This document shows, piece by piece, positions 17,209 to 25,331 of a stretch of 64,000 nt of DNA; the stretch's first letter is position 1, and every line of letters begins with the position of its first letter. The notes below the pieces were generated by a model. It ran no database searches. It was given only the letters and a program-made list of their open reading frames with translations, and was not told the origin of the DNA. The stretch is from contig NZ_MZGX01000029.1 of the NCBI RefSeq assembly GCF_002051585.1, forward strand, positions 20,847 to 84,846, given 5' to 3'. The position numbers and the translations under genes were made by a program. Source of the stretch: Ruminiclostridium hungatei. GTDB lineage: Bacteria; Bacillota; Clostridia; Acetivibrionales; DSM-1351.

Positions 17209-18108
17209 CTACTTTGTCCCTATGGGCATAATATCTCTGTCTTTTGCCTGAAATCTGAAATTGGTGAAATCTCTTGTTGAAATCATATCGGCTACGGCCT
17301 TTGCCCACATAACATTATTTGTATAAGCGTAAAACCTTGCTCTGTCCATAAAGACATCAATATTCTTATAATACCTGCTCATCCTTTTTACAAAGCCCTC
17401 GCCATAGTTGTCCAGAAGTGTTCCGATGTCATATGCCGGATCCCCTGTTCCCGCCAGTCCGAAATCAATAACACCGCTTATTCGGTTGGAATTTTTATTA
17501 AATAGTATGTGATATGGCATCAAATCCCCGTGTATGAGTGAAGGCTTGAAATCCAAAAATTTCTCATCCGTAAGCAGAGGCCTGAAGATTTGCCTGTAGT
17601 ATTCCTTTGAATAGCTGTCGCAATAAGGAAATACCTTTCTTTCAATTTCTTCGAATTTTTCCAGCCAATCCTCCTGGGATATATTAAACTGGCTCTCAGA
17701 CAAACTTTTAAGCCGCTCACCCTTCAGAGCGACCGAATGCAATTGCTTCAGAAATGCGGCAAGCTGCTCGGCAACCATATCCTGCATCCGGTTTGCCAAT
17801 TGTAGCAGAGTGTTTCTGTACAAGGGTTCTCCCTTAATGTAAGTGAACTTTGCAATACCTTTTTCAATGGACTCTGCCTTCGGTATGTATATGCTCATAT
17901 CTCTCCCCAGGTTATTAATAACGGCAACTTCGTTTTCAATATATACGGTACTCCAATCATACCTGGAAAACTTGAAAACATCCTTTTCATTGACAATAAC
18001 AATATCAGCATGCTTGCCGTCAGTAAAATTGCACCGTTCCCTTAAAATTTCATATTCGGGATATTTATTTTTAATATAGTCCATATACTTAGTTTCCTTC
18101 GTATCCAT
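17209..18108 (-). CDS. Aminoglycoside phosphotransferase-family kinase
   Basis: The 299-residue protein has the small-molecule kinase core: an N-terminal ATP lobe with VFKFSRY, the catalytic loop LIHGDLMPYHILF and the metal-binding VIDFGLAGTGDPAYD segment. In the catalytic loop the position usually occupied by Asn (D+5) is His, a variant I believe also occurs in other members of the family. GGAGG precedes the ATG by about 7 bases. Such proteins phosphorylate aminoglycosides, sugars, choline or other alcohols; nothing shows that this one confers resistance. It lies next to the fucosylation locus on the same strand as the transferases. A palindrome overlaps its likely promoter. Confidence 0.83.
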   Translation of the reverse strand: MDTKETKYMDYIKNKYPEYEILRERCNFTDGKHADIVIVNEKDVFKFSRYDWSTVYIENEVAVINNLGRDMSIYIPKAESIEKGIAKFTYIKGEPLYRNTLLQLANRMQDMVAEQLAAFLKQLHSVALKGERLKSLSESQFNISQEDWLEKFEEIERKVFPYCDSYSKEYYRQIFRPLLTDEKFLDFKPSLIHGDLMPYHILFNKNSNRISGVIDFGLAGTGDPAYDIGTLLDNYGEGFVKRMSRYYKNIDVFMDRARFYAYTNNVMWAKAVADMISTRDFTNFRFQAKDRDIMPIGTK

Positions 18109-18126
18109 TGCATATCCTCCAAAGTC

Positions 18127-18154
18127 ACTTTTTCGGTATTATATAATACGAAAA
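18127..18154. promoter_or_regulatory. Palindrome overlapping the kinase promoter
   Basis: The perfect 14-mer GTATTATATAATAC (18137-18150) is flanked by near-perfect CTTTTTCG and CGAAAAG arms, about 20-45 bases before the kinase start codon, and contains a TATAAT-like hexamer. This is a possible operator over the -10 region; the regulator is unknown. Confidence 0.35.
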
Positions 18155-18306
18155 GTCTTTAAAAAAGGGAACTGAAAACTTGAAAACAAATATAAACGAC
18201 GACAGTTCATCATAGGTTATTTTAGCTTAATCCCCTATGGATAAAGTAACCTGCTAATGGCCTGTAACATTTAAAGCTTATATTTCCCTGCGAGGAAAAT
18301 TTTTTC

Positions 18307-18365
18307 AATACCAGGCGGAGGAGTGCGGAATAAAGCAATTATTCCGCACTCCTCCGCCTGGTATT
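18307..18365. repeat. Perfect 27-bp inverted repeat (hairpin) after the fucosyltransferase operon
   Basis: The left arm 18307-18333 and right arm 18339-18365 are exact inverse complements around a 5-base loop AGCAA; the core is CCAGGCGGAGGAGTGCGG. Weaker pairing continues outward on both sides to about 18290 and 18385. It lies 78 bases past the stop codon of the last fucosyltransferase gene, so it may serve as a transcript end or stabiliser. The rest of this 330-bp gap holds the repeat copy and no gene. Confidence 0.85.
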
Positions 18366-18417
18366 TCCAAAAAATCTCCTCCAAATTTATGCACCCTATC
18401 TATCGAATGTTGTACTA
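18327..18417. repeat. Second copy of the MITE-like half element
   Basis: These 91 bases match 14340-14430 with five differences, including the end sequence ATCGAATGTTGTACTA. Unlike the first copy it lacks a clear left terminal repeat; its left half is instead a near-exact inversion of its right half near the centre. Confidence 0.75.
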
Positions 18418-18442
18418 GAACAGCATACTCGGATAATCGGCC

Positions 18443-19402
18443 TCAGTACAAAAGCTTTATATTTGTTTCAGGCCAATCCTTGAGCCTCATGACGGTATTT
18501 GACAGGTTGGAATACCCGTTGCCTATAAAGAAGTCACACTGTGTAATCAGATAAGTGTCTTTTATAATCTCGATGGTATCCTTTACCATCTCAACTCCCT
18601 TGTGGCGTTTATTGGGGTAGTCCAGCAGACAGGTTGCAATCCTCTCTTTCAGGGGCACCTTTTTGCTGTCGGTGTAAATCAGCATGTCATTTTTCCCGTA
18701 AAGCTTCCTATACTGGGAAAACAATTTATTTGAATCAGTGATTACCAAAAGGTGCCGCGCACTGTATCTTACAATAAACTGCCATATATTGGGCTTGTAG
18801 AATTCATTGAGGTCATATAGCTGAGCCACCTCATTAACGATGGCATTACCCTTCACATGAACACCTATTATGGGCTTTTCATCCCTGAAATTAGGATTGG
18901 TGTTTATGAACTTCCTTATTTCCTTTAATATTTCCGGCTTCAGCTTGAGATAAGTGTCAAATAGTGTGCGGTATATCTGGTGGGGAGTCTTTCCATAGGC
19001 CCAGTGGTCACTTTTTATGAAGGGCAAAAAAGCCCTTAAAGGATAATAAACATCACTTACCAGCACATTTGCATCACTTCTCATCATACTCTTGAGATCC
19101 CGGTCTTCCATTCTCATGCGGTCGGTGTCCTCCGCCAGTATATTTTCAAACCTCCACACAGAAGGGAAGTAGGTATACTCCTTTCGGATAACATCATGAA
19201 AAGTAAACTGGGATACAGGCTCAAAGAAAAATTCATATGCGTTTGAAGTTAAGGACTCACTATAAAGACTCTCCATGCCCCAGTACACTACCGGAATCCT
19301 GTTTGTCAGCTCGGCCGCCAGAAGCTGGCACATAACGTGGTCAACCTCTCCCCAGATGCTGTTTCCCAACGCTTTTATCAGAAGAAATCTATTAGTCGAC
19401 AT
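18443..19402 (-). CDS. Fucosyltransferase-like protein 1 (GT23-like), degenerate motif I
   Basis: The 319-residue protein shares its whole length with the three neighbouring paralogues: a NRFLLIKALGNSIWGEVDHV opening, RIPVVYWG, and the C-terminal CDFFIGNGYSNLSNTVMRLK block. GT23-type alpha-1,6-fucosyltransferases bind GDP-fucose with an HxRxxDK motif after a beta strand. Here that segment reads GVHVKGNAIV, so the Arg and the Asp-Lys are lost. It may be inactive, regulatory or use another donor. The ATG at 19402 has GGAGG 11 bases upstream and lies inside the end of the preceding gene (11-base overlap), so translation is coupled. It is the last gene of the minus-strand operon. Confidence 0.78.
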   Translation of the reverse strand: MSTNRFLLIKALGNSIWGEVDHVMCQLLAAELTNRIPVVYWGMESLYSESLTSNAYEFFFEPVSQFTFHDVIRKEYTYFPSVWRFENILAEDTDRMRMEDRDLKSMMRSDANVLVSDVYYPLRAFLPFIKSDHWAYGKTPHQIYRTLFDTYLKLKPEILKEIRKFINTNPNFRDEKPIIGVHVKGNAIVNEVAQLYDLNEFYKPNIWQFIVRYSARHLLVITDSNKLFSQYRKLYGKNDMLIYTDSKKVPLKERIATCLLDYPNKRHKGVEMVKDTIEIIKDTYLITQCDFFIGNGYSNLSNTVMRLKDWPETNIKLLY

Positions 19403-20453
19403 AAGTGTTAACACCTCCATAAAACTCAGGATACCCCACTCTATGGCTCTCTGCTTCCTTAAACCGCTTATTTCCTTCCGCCTTTACCCGTTTTTTAGCC
19501 AGTTTCCTTTCATCCTTCAAATTGCGGTAAAAAAGCACCACACTTTCCGGCGGCCAGTCTTTAAGCCGTTTTACGGTATACGATACGTTTGAATATCCAT
19601 TGCCTATAAAGAAATCACATTTTGAGGCCAGATAGGTATCCTTGATAATTTCAATGCCCTTTCGCCGCTTTACACTGTAATCCTGTAAATGCGGGGCATC
19701 TCCCGTAGCATTTATAAGTCCTCTTCTGCAGTCGGTATACACCACCATAGCACCATAGCGATTGATAAAATCATCAACCATTTCCTTGCAATCTGTGAGT
19801 AAAAGCAGCTTTTCTACCCTGTAGCTATCAATAAATTCCTGTATTTTTCTATGATATTGTTTATTCAGGTGAGAGAGATTTTCCACTTCCCTTACCTTGT
19901 CTCCTCCTCTGATGTGTACACCCAATGTAGGGCTGAAACCCTTCAGCTCATTCACATGGAACTCTTCAATTTCCTGTTCGATATCAGGCTTTAGCCTTAT
20001 ATATTTGTCAAACAAAGACCTATATATCTCATGTGCAGTCATTCCATACGCCCAGTGTTCCTTTGGAATGAAATTTATAATTGGCCGTATGAAATAGTGC
20101 ACATCGCTGACCACAACATTTGCATTGCTGCCGATTATTTCTCCTAAATTTCTGTTGGCCCAGGTTATCTTATCAAGGTCTTCAACAATAATATTCTCAG
20201 AGGACCACATGGATGGATAATAGGTATACTGCGGATTTACAAGGTCATATATGGAATACTCCGATACAGGTTCAAAGAATAATTCAAATGCATTTGTTTT
20301 AAAGGATTCTCCGTACAGGCTGTTTGTTCCCCAGTAAACCACAGGAATGCGATTGGAAATTTCGGCCACCAGCAATTGCCCCATAACATGGTCCACATCC
20401 GACCAAAAACCGCAGCCCCAGGACTTGATAAGTAAAAATCTTTCATTTGTCAC
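19392..20453 (-). CDS. Fucosyltransferase-like protein 2 (GT23-like)
   Basis: This 353-residue paralogue has an intact donor motif: LGVHIRGGDKVREV, matching HxRxxDK of FUT8/NodZ-type fucosyltransferases. Downstream are KLLLLTDCKEMVDDF and CDFFIGNGYSNVSYTVKRLKDW, which correspond to the second and third conserved regions. The C-terminal 30 residues are very basic. The GTG at 20453 is preferred because GGGGG lies 8 bases upstream; another GTG three codons earlier is possible. It overlaps the preceding gene by 11 bases and the following gene by 11. It likely transfers L-fucose from GDP-fucose to a glycan or protein acceptor; the acceptor is unknown. Confidence 0.8.
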   Translation of the reverse strand: MTNERFLLIKSWGCGFWSDVDHVMGQLLVAEISNRIPVVYWGTNSLYGESFKTNAFELFFEPVSEYSIYDLVNPQYTYYPSMWSSENIIVEDLDKITWANRNLGEIIGSNANVVVSDVHYFIRPIINFIPKEHWAYGMTAHEIYRSLFDKYIRLKPDIEQEIEEFHVNELKGFSPTLGVHIRGGDKVREVENLSHLNKQYHRKIQEFIDSYRVEKLLLLTDCKEMVDDFINRYGAMVVYTDCRRGLINATGDAPHLQDYSVKRRKGIEIIKDTYLASKCDFFIGNGYSNVSYTVKRLKDWPPESVVLFYRNLKDERKLAKKRVKAEGNKRFKEAESHRVGYPEFYGGVNTYVD

Positions 20454-21603
20454 CGGCAGCACCCCCTTTTCGAGGTACTAATTTATTAAGTACTTTTTTC
20501 AATAAGCTGATAACTTTGCTGCCCTGCCTTACAATAAGCTTTGCATTAACCGGATACTTACGCTTCTTATAAGCCCAGTAGAGCAATTTCACATTCTTTG
20601 CCGGCCAATCCTTCAGACGGGATACAGCATGTGACAGATGTGAAAAATCATTTCCTATAAAGAAATCGCATTTTGCTGCTATATACGCATCCTTTATGAC
20701 TTCAATACCCCTTCTTCTCTTGATCATGGGATTTTCCATATATGTGGGCTCCTGATCCTTGCCCAGCCGCTTGCAATCGGTATAGACAACCTTTGAGCCA
20801 TATAACCTGACATATTCCTTTATGGTCTCCTTGCAATCAGTGAGGAGAAATATCTTCCTGATATTATATTTTTCTATTAATTTGTGGATATCCTTATGAT
20901 ATACCTTGTTGGGTTCCTTATATCTACCCTTTTTCAAGTATCTGTAGAGTCTGGTAACAGGTTTGTCAGAATTCTCCTTCCTGTAAACCTTGTTCCAGTA
21001 TTGATTGTCAAATTTGTCGGCGTCCCTGGTGTCAAAGACCAGTTCCTCATCAACTCTCCGTACATGTACGGCAAGAGAAGGCTGACTGCCTTTCAGCCAT
21101 GAATTGTAAAACCCCTGTATTTCGGTTTCAATATCAGGCTTGATTCTGATATATTTACCCATAAGGTAGTGATATATCTGCTCCACAGACATGCCGTACG
21201 CCACATGATTTTTGTTCAGAAAAGGAATGAGTTCATAGACATTGTAGTAGACATCCCCCACCACCACATTGGCCTTGCTTCCCAGGATATCTCCTATGTT
21301 GCGATAGACCCAGGTATCCTTTGTGTGGTCCTCTACCAATAGACTGGAACTGTCCCATATGGGGGGGTAATATGTGTATTCAGGGTTTGCAAGATCAAAA
21401 ATCGTATAATTGTTTATTTGTTCGAAGTATAGCTCATATCCATTCGTATGCACAAACCCATTATGGATACAATGGGTGGGCCAATATACCACCGGAATCC
21501 TATCAGTCATTTCTGCAATGAGAAGCTGCCCCAGCAAATGATCCACATCAGCCCAAAGTATATAGCTCCAAGCCTTTATAAGCAGGAATCTATCGGTTGC
21601 CAT
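20443..21603 (-). CDS. Fucosyltransferase-like protein 3 (GT23-like, with insertion)
   Basis: At 386 residues this is the longest of the four paralogues. It keeps the shared opening (DRFLLIKAWSYILWADVDHL), but RIPVVYWG becomes RIPVVYWP. Motif I is LAVHVRRVDEELV, which has the two arginines seen in FUT8/NodZ but Glu in place of Lys. An insertion of about 45 residues, rich in Lys and Tyr, follows motif I, and the protein ends in a basic tail. The C-terminal region CDFFIGNDFSHLSHAVSRLKDW differs at the GYSN position. The ATG at 21603 follows GAGG by 11 bases; a GTG four codons earlier overlaps the site. The differences suggest a distinct acceptor. Confidence 0.78.
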   Translation of the reverse strand: MATDRFLLIKAWSYILWADVDHLLGQLLIAEMTDRIPVVYWPTHCIHNGFVHTNGYELYFEQINNYTIFDLANPEYTYYPPIWDSSSLLVEDHTKDTWVYRNIGDILGSKANVVVGDVYYNVYELIPFLNKNHVAYGMSVEQIYHYLMGKYIRIKPDIETEIQGFYNSWLKGSQPSLAVHVRRVDEELVFDTRDADKFDNQYWNKVYRKENSDKPVTRLYRYLKKGRYKEPNKVYHKDIHKLIEKYNIRKIFLLTDCKETIKEYVRLYGSKVVYTDCKRLGKDQEPTYMENPMIKRRRGIEVIKDAYIAAKCDFFIGNDFSHLSHAVSRLKDWPAKNVKLLYWAYKKRKYPVNAKLIVRQGSKVISLLKKVLNKLVPRKGGAAGDK

Positions 21604-21701
21604 GTTTCTTTTCACCTCAATTTATGGTATTCATGATATTTTATGTAATCCATAATTGATTGGTGAATATTTTTTCTCCGGCAACCCGGGTTATCTATAA
21701 T

Positions 21702-21938
21702 TTACATATTATATATGGCATCCATGAGCTTATATATCTGATAGCCCGCTATTCCCAACAGGGCAAGCAGGATGATCAGAGCATATATTCCCCATGCCGT
21801 ATGAGTATTGAAAGGATTTATTTTCTTCCTTTCCTCTTCGAACATCCTCTTGCTTTTTTCTCTCAGGTCCCACCAGTTATATATGCAAAAGCACATAAAT
21901 AAAAGCATGACAAATAAGCCGCCTATCAATTTACCCAT
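21702..21938 (-). CDS. Small two-helix membrane protein
   Basis: The 78 residues contain two hydrophobic segments (about 3-20 and 50-72) joined by a charged, Lys/Glu-rich loop. I recognise no family. AGGAGG lies 6 bases before the ATG, an excellent ribosome binding site, so it is very likely translated. It lies between the epimerase and fucosyltransferase 3 in the minus-strand operon, with about 100-base gaps on either side. A role as a small membrane partner of a transporter or glycosyltransferase is possible, but nothing shows it. Confidence 0.75.
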   Translation of the reverse strand: MGKLIGGLFVMLLFMCFCIYNWWDLREKSKRMFEEERKKINPFNTHTAWGIYALIILLALLGIAGYQIYKLMDAIYNM

Positions 21939-22056
21939 AAAAAGCCTCCTGTTGACATATAATCAATTCTCATCACCGTATACTGATATTTTACAATATA
22001 TCTCAATAGCAGTATACGCAACAGCAGAAATTTTTACTGAAAATCAAGAGGATTTT

Positions 22057-23091
22057 CTATAGCACAGTGCTATTCCACTCAATGGTACGCCTGAGCCCCT
22101 CACTGACAGGTTTGAAGTCATGCAATCCGAACTCGGCACAAATCTTCGTTATATCCAGTTCCACATGCTGCGGAGATATTTTCACTTTTTCAGCATTTGT
22201 CTGCAGGAAATTCTCCGCCGAAAGCCTGCTTCCTGTTATGGCGCATATCTCCTCCGCCAGTTGCCTGATTGATATGCTTTCTTTTCCTCCCACATTATAA
22301 ACCAGCTCTGTACCGTACACCAGTATGTTCATCAGCATTAATGCGCAGTCCGCTATATAGCAGAAGGTTCTGATTTTGCTGCCGCTGTCCAGCATGGTTA
22401 TTTCCCTTGTGGCAAGTGCCTGCCGTATGAACTGTGCCAGTACACGTTCGTCATTGGCAGTGACTCCAGGACCATAGGTCATGGATATTCTTGCAATTTT
22501 TGCATTCACTCCTTCATAGTCTCTATATGCATAGCAAAGAGTTTCCCCCATTCTCTTGGCCTCAGAATATATGGCCCGGATATTGACGGTTGAGCACAGC
22601 CCCGGAAATTCCTCCGGTGTAGGTATGTTTTCCTCATCCGGCTCACCATATATTTCCGAAGAGCTCATGAACAGAAATGCCGCATTATCCGCCCGGGCCT
22701 TTTTCAGCAGCAGCTCGGTGACCAAGGTATTCAGGTGTATTGTATCCAGATAGTTTCTCAGAAACTTTCCGGGCTGTGCATAGGTTGCGCCGTGAACTAT
22801 ATAATCGGCTTTCTGAAAAAGCCCAAGTATCCCCGGTGTGTTCAAGTCCACAGAGTGGAATTTGTACCTTTTCTCGAAAAGCTCGCTCAAGGCCTTGTTG
22901 GGAAGCCCTCTGCTGACGGCCTCAATGTCGATGCCTGCATTTGTCTCCATATTTGCAAAGTGCAGCATATAAATCAGATAAGTACCAATAAGACCATTTG
23001 CCCCTGTTATCAGAACAGTCTTTCCCTTCAGAGGCGATAGATCTATTCGGGATATATATTCCCTGCAGTCCTGTTCAATATATTCGTCCAA
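22057..23091 (-). CDS. NAD-dependent sugar-nucleotide epimerase/dehydratase
   Basis: An extended short-chain dehydrogenase of 344 residues. The Rossmann loop is TVLITGANGLIGTYL, the catalytic Ser region is FLFMSSSEIYGEPDEE and the Tyr/Lys pair is in IYSEAKRMGETLC. The GPGVTANDERVLAQFIRQAL block resembles UDP-glucuronate decarboxylases and dTDP-glucose 4,6-dehydratases, so it acts on a nucleotide sugar. The exact substrate cannot be assigned. A strong AAGGAGG site lies 8 bases before a TTG at 23091, which I take as the start; an ATG at 23115 precedes that site. It follows the E1 beta gene in the same operon and may make or process a keto-sugar for it. Confidence 0.85.
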   Translation of the reverse strand: MDEYIEQDCREYISRIDLSPLKGKTVLITGANGLIGTYLIYMLHFANMETNAGIDIEAVSRGLPNKALSELFEKRYKFHSVDLNTPGILGLFQKADYIVHGATYAQPGKFLRNYLDTIHLNTLVTELLLKKARADNAAFLFMSSSEIYGEPDEENIPTPEEFPGLCSTVNIRAIYSEAKRMGETLCYAYRDYEGVNAKIARISMTYGPGVTANDERVLAQFIRQALATREITMLDSGSKIRTFCYIADCALMLMNILVYGTELVYNVGGKESISIRQLAEEICAITGSRLSAENFLQTNAEKVKISPQHVELDITKICAEFGLHDFKPVSEGLRRTIEWNSTVL

Positions 23092-23216
23092 AATATGTAC
23101 CTCCTTTACTGTCATAGCTCATATTGCCGGTACCTGACGTATACCGGCAGAACTGCAGCATCCTGGAGCAGGAGCAGGCGCAAGCCCGCCCCGCCCCGGA
23201 AAAACACGGTAGCTCT

Positions 23217-24257
23217 TTACTTTAAAAGCTCCCGAACTGCATTGCATATTGTCTCAGCATCAGGATAATATGCCTTTTCCAGAACATCACTGGTAGGTGT
23301 GGGAGTATCCGGGCAGCATACTCTGGTAATCGGCTTTTTCAAATGGTCCAGAGCCTTTTCCGCAACAATGGCTGCTATCTCCGAGGCTGCTCCCCCTGTT
23401 TTTGCACCCGTATCACTTATTATGAGCCTGCCGGTTTTGGCAAGGGACTCAATAATAATGTCCTCATCTATGGGTTTTATTGTCCTCAGATCTATGACTT
23501 CAACGGAAATATTCTCAGTCTCAAGCTTTTGTGCGGCCTTCAGAGCCTCTATGACCATATAGGAAATTGCTGCGATTGTTACATCACTGCCTTTTCTCCT
23601 TACCACCCCTTTCCCAAACGGAATGGAATACAGCGTGTCCGGGACCTTGCCCATTGTCTTATACAACCACCTGTGCTCTACAAACAGCACAGGATTATTG
23701 TCAATTATACTGGAAACCAATAGTCCCTTGGCATCATAGGGTGTGGCAGGTACAGCGATCTTAAGCCCAGGCACATTCATAAGCATTCCCTGTATGCACT
23801 GTGAATGTTGGGCGCCGGACCCCCAGCCCCTGGCGCTGATTGTCCGGACGACCAAGGGTACGCTAACCTCTCCGCCGGTCATATAGCTCCACTTTGATGC
23901 GTGATTTACCAACTGGTCAAAGGATAGAAGCAAAAAATCCATGCGAGCGTGCACCAGAATCGGCCTCAAGCCCGCCATGGCTGCGCCGGCAGCTATACCT
24001 GTAAGTGAATTTTCAGCTATGGGTGTGTCAAACACACGATGTCCGCCATATTTTTCATGCAGGCCCCTGGTTGTGCCAAAGACCCCGGCTATGTCATCAA
24101 TACCCTCACCCATGACAAATACTCGGGAATCCCTTTCCAGGGATTGATCCAATGCCTCATAAAGGGCATCCTTGTACGATATTACCCGTCCGGACTGGTC
24201 TTCATCCTCTATTATGAATTTATCCTGTTTTTCAACCTCAACTGTAGTCCAGGGCAT
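23217..24257 (-). CDS. Thiamine-diphosphate 2-oxoacid dehydrogenase-like E1, beta subunit
   Basis: The 346-residue protein has the transketolase-type pyrimidine-binding domain of E1 beta subunits (SRVFVMGEGIDD ... FDTPIAENSLTGIAAGAAMAGLRPI) and the C-terminal domain with VEVIDLRTIKPID. It has an N-terminal extension of about 25 acidic residues. GGAGG is 8 bases before the ATG. With the alpha subunit just upstream it forms a heterotetrameric E1 that decarboxylates a 2-oxo acid to an enzyme-bound acyl anion. No E2 or E3 gene is present; instead the neighbours are sugar-nucleotide and fucosyltransferase genes, so the acyl group may go to a sugar rather than to lipoate. Confidence 0.88.
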   Translation of the reverse strand: MPWTTVEVEKQDKFIIEDEDQSGRVISYKDALYEALDQSLERDSRVFVMGEGIDDIAGVFGTTRGLHEKYGGHRVFDTPIAENSLTGIAAGAAMAGLRPILVHARMDFLLLSFDQLVNHASKWSYMTGGEVSVPLVVRTISARGWGSGAQHSQCIQGMLMNVPGLKIAVPATPYDAKGLLVSSIIDNNPVLFVEHRWLYKTMGKVPDTLYSIPFGKGVVRRKGSDVTIAAISYMVIEALKAAQKLETENISVEVIDLRTIKPIDEDIIIESLAKTGRLIISDTGAKTGGAASEIAAIVAEKALDHLKKPITRVCCPDTPTPTSDVLEKAYYPDAETICNAVRELLK

Positions 24258-24292
24258 TTTAAATACCTCCTGTTTCCGACTTAAACTTCCAG

Positions 24293-25264
24293 TTACCTGG
24301 CATATACAAAATCCATCAGCTCCCTGGCCTCCGGTTTTGGAGATTTCACTGCAAAATCAAACGCCTCATTTACCATACTGTCAATCTCGCTGTTTATAGT
24401 ATTTTCATTGGCTTTATTCAGCAGTCCTATATCATACAGGTAATTTGCATACCATCTGATAGGGCACCTTGACAGCCAATAGTCATATTCTTCCTGCGCT
24501 CTCTGCCCCTCCCCAACATCGTTTACCGTTCCGATATGCCCTTTCCACCTGTAAGTCATGCACTCCAGAAAGGTGGGCCCCTCTCCCGCTCTGCACCTGT
24601 CTATGGCATTGCCGGAATACTCCGTTACTTTTACAACATCATTTCCGTCTATCTGGTAGCTTGGCATGCCATAGCCTTCCGCCCATCTGTAAATATTGTC
24701 CTTTGGATGTCTCGAGGTATGGTGTGAATTAATTGCATATTCGTTATTCTCACAAATATAAACAACCGGCAGCTTCTTCAGGGCTGCAAAATTCAGGCTC
24801 TCGTGAAATGTCCCTTCATCCACGGCGCCATCCCCGAAAAATACCGCTGTCACCTTCCCATCGCCGGCAATCTTTGAAGCCAGGGCCGCTCCTGTACCAA
24901 TGGGAATACTGCCGCCCACAATAGCCGTAGAACCAAGAATTCCCACCTCAGGGGCCAGGAGATGCATGGACCCCCCTCTTCCAAAGGAGCAGCCCGTTTT
25001 TCTCAGGTACAATTCGGCAATCATTTTCTTAATATCCCCGCCTTTGGCTATATATTGGGCGTGACTTCTATGAGTTCCGAAAACATAGTCCTCCCTGTCC
25101 AGGTTTATACACACTCCTGCTGAAACAGCCTCTTGTCCGATAGATAAGTGTATGGGCGTTTTCATCTCATCCTTTTTATATTCACTGTCTATTTTTAATT
25201 CCACTTTTCTGATGGATAGCATGATTCTATATAAATCCAGCAATTTGTCTCTATCAAGCACCAA
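24293..25264 (-). CDS. Thiamine-diphosphate 2-oxoacid dehydrogenase-like E1, alpha subunit
   Basis: The 323-residue protein carries the thiamine-diphosphate motif GDGAVDEG (G144-D-G146) ending with ENN (N173-N174). It also has the substrate-channel region THRSHAQYIAKGG and FGRGGSMHLL, typical of pyruvate or acetoin dehydrogenase alpha subunits. The start is TTG at 25264 or GTG at 25261, behind a weak GGAAG site. It lies 35 bases before the beta gene. The two subunits would form the active site together. Substrate could be pyruvate, another oxo acid or acetoin. The surroundings are a glycan locus, unlike normal acetoin or pyruvate dehydrogenase operons. Confidence 0.88.
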   Translation of the reverse strand: MVLDRDKLLDLYRIMLSIRKVELKIDSEYKKDEMKTPIHLSIGQEAVSAGVCINLDREDYVFGTHRSHAQYIAKGGDIKKMIAELYLRKTGCSFGRGGSMHLLAPEVGILGSTAIVGGSIPIGTGAALASKIAGDGKVTAVFFGDGAVDEGTFHESLNFAALKKLPVVYICENNEYAINSHHTSRHPKDNIYRWAEGYGMPSYQIDGNDVVKVTEYSGNAIDRCRAGEGPTFLECMTYRWKGHIGTVNDVGEGQRAQEEYDYWLSRCPIRWYANYLYDIGLLNKANENTINSEIDSMVNEAFDFAVKSPKPEARELMDFVYAR

Positions 25265-25331
25265 AATACCACTTCCGTTTCATAAAAATTAAGTGCATTA
25301 TCCATTATCAAATGCAGCCTGAAGTTCTGCA

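Noticed and set aside
17209..18108. Aminoglycoside resistance gene
   Set aside because: Only the general kinase fold is visible; the family covers many non-resistance substrates and the context is a glycan locus.
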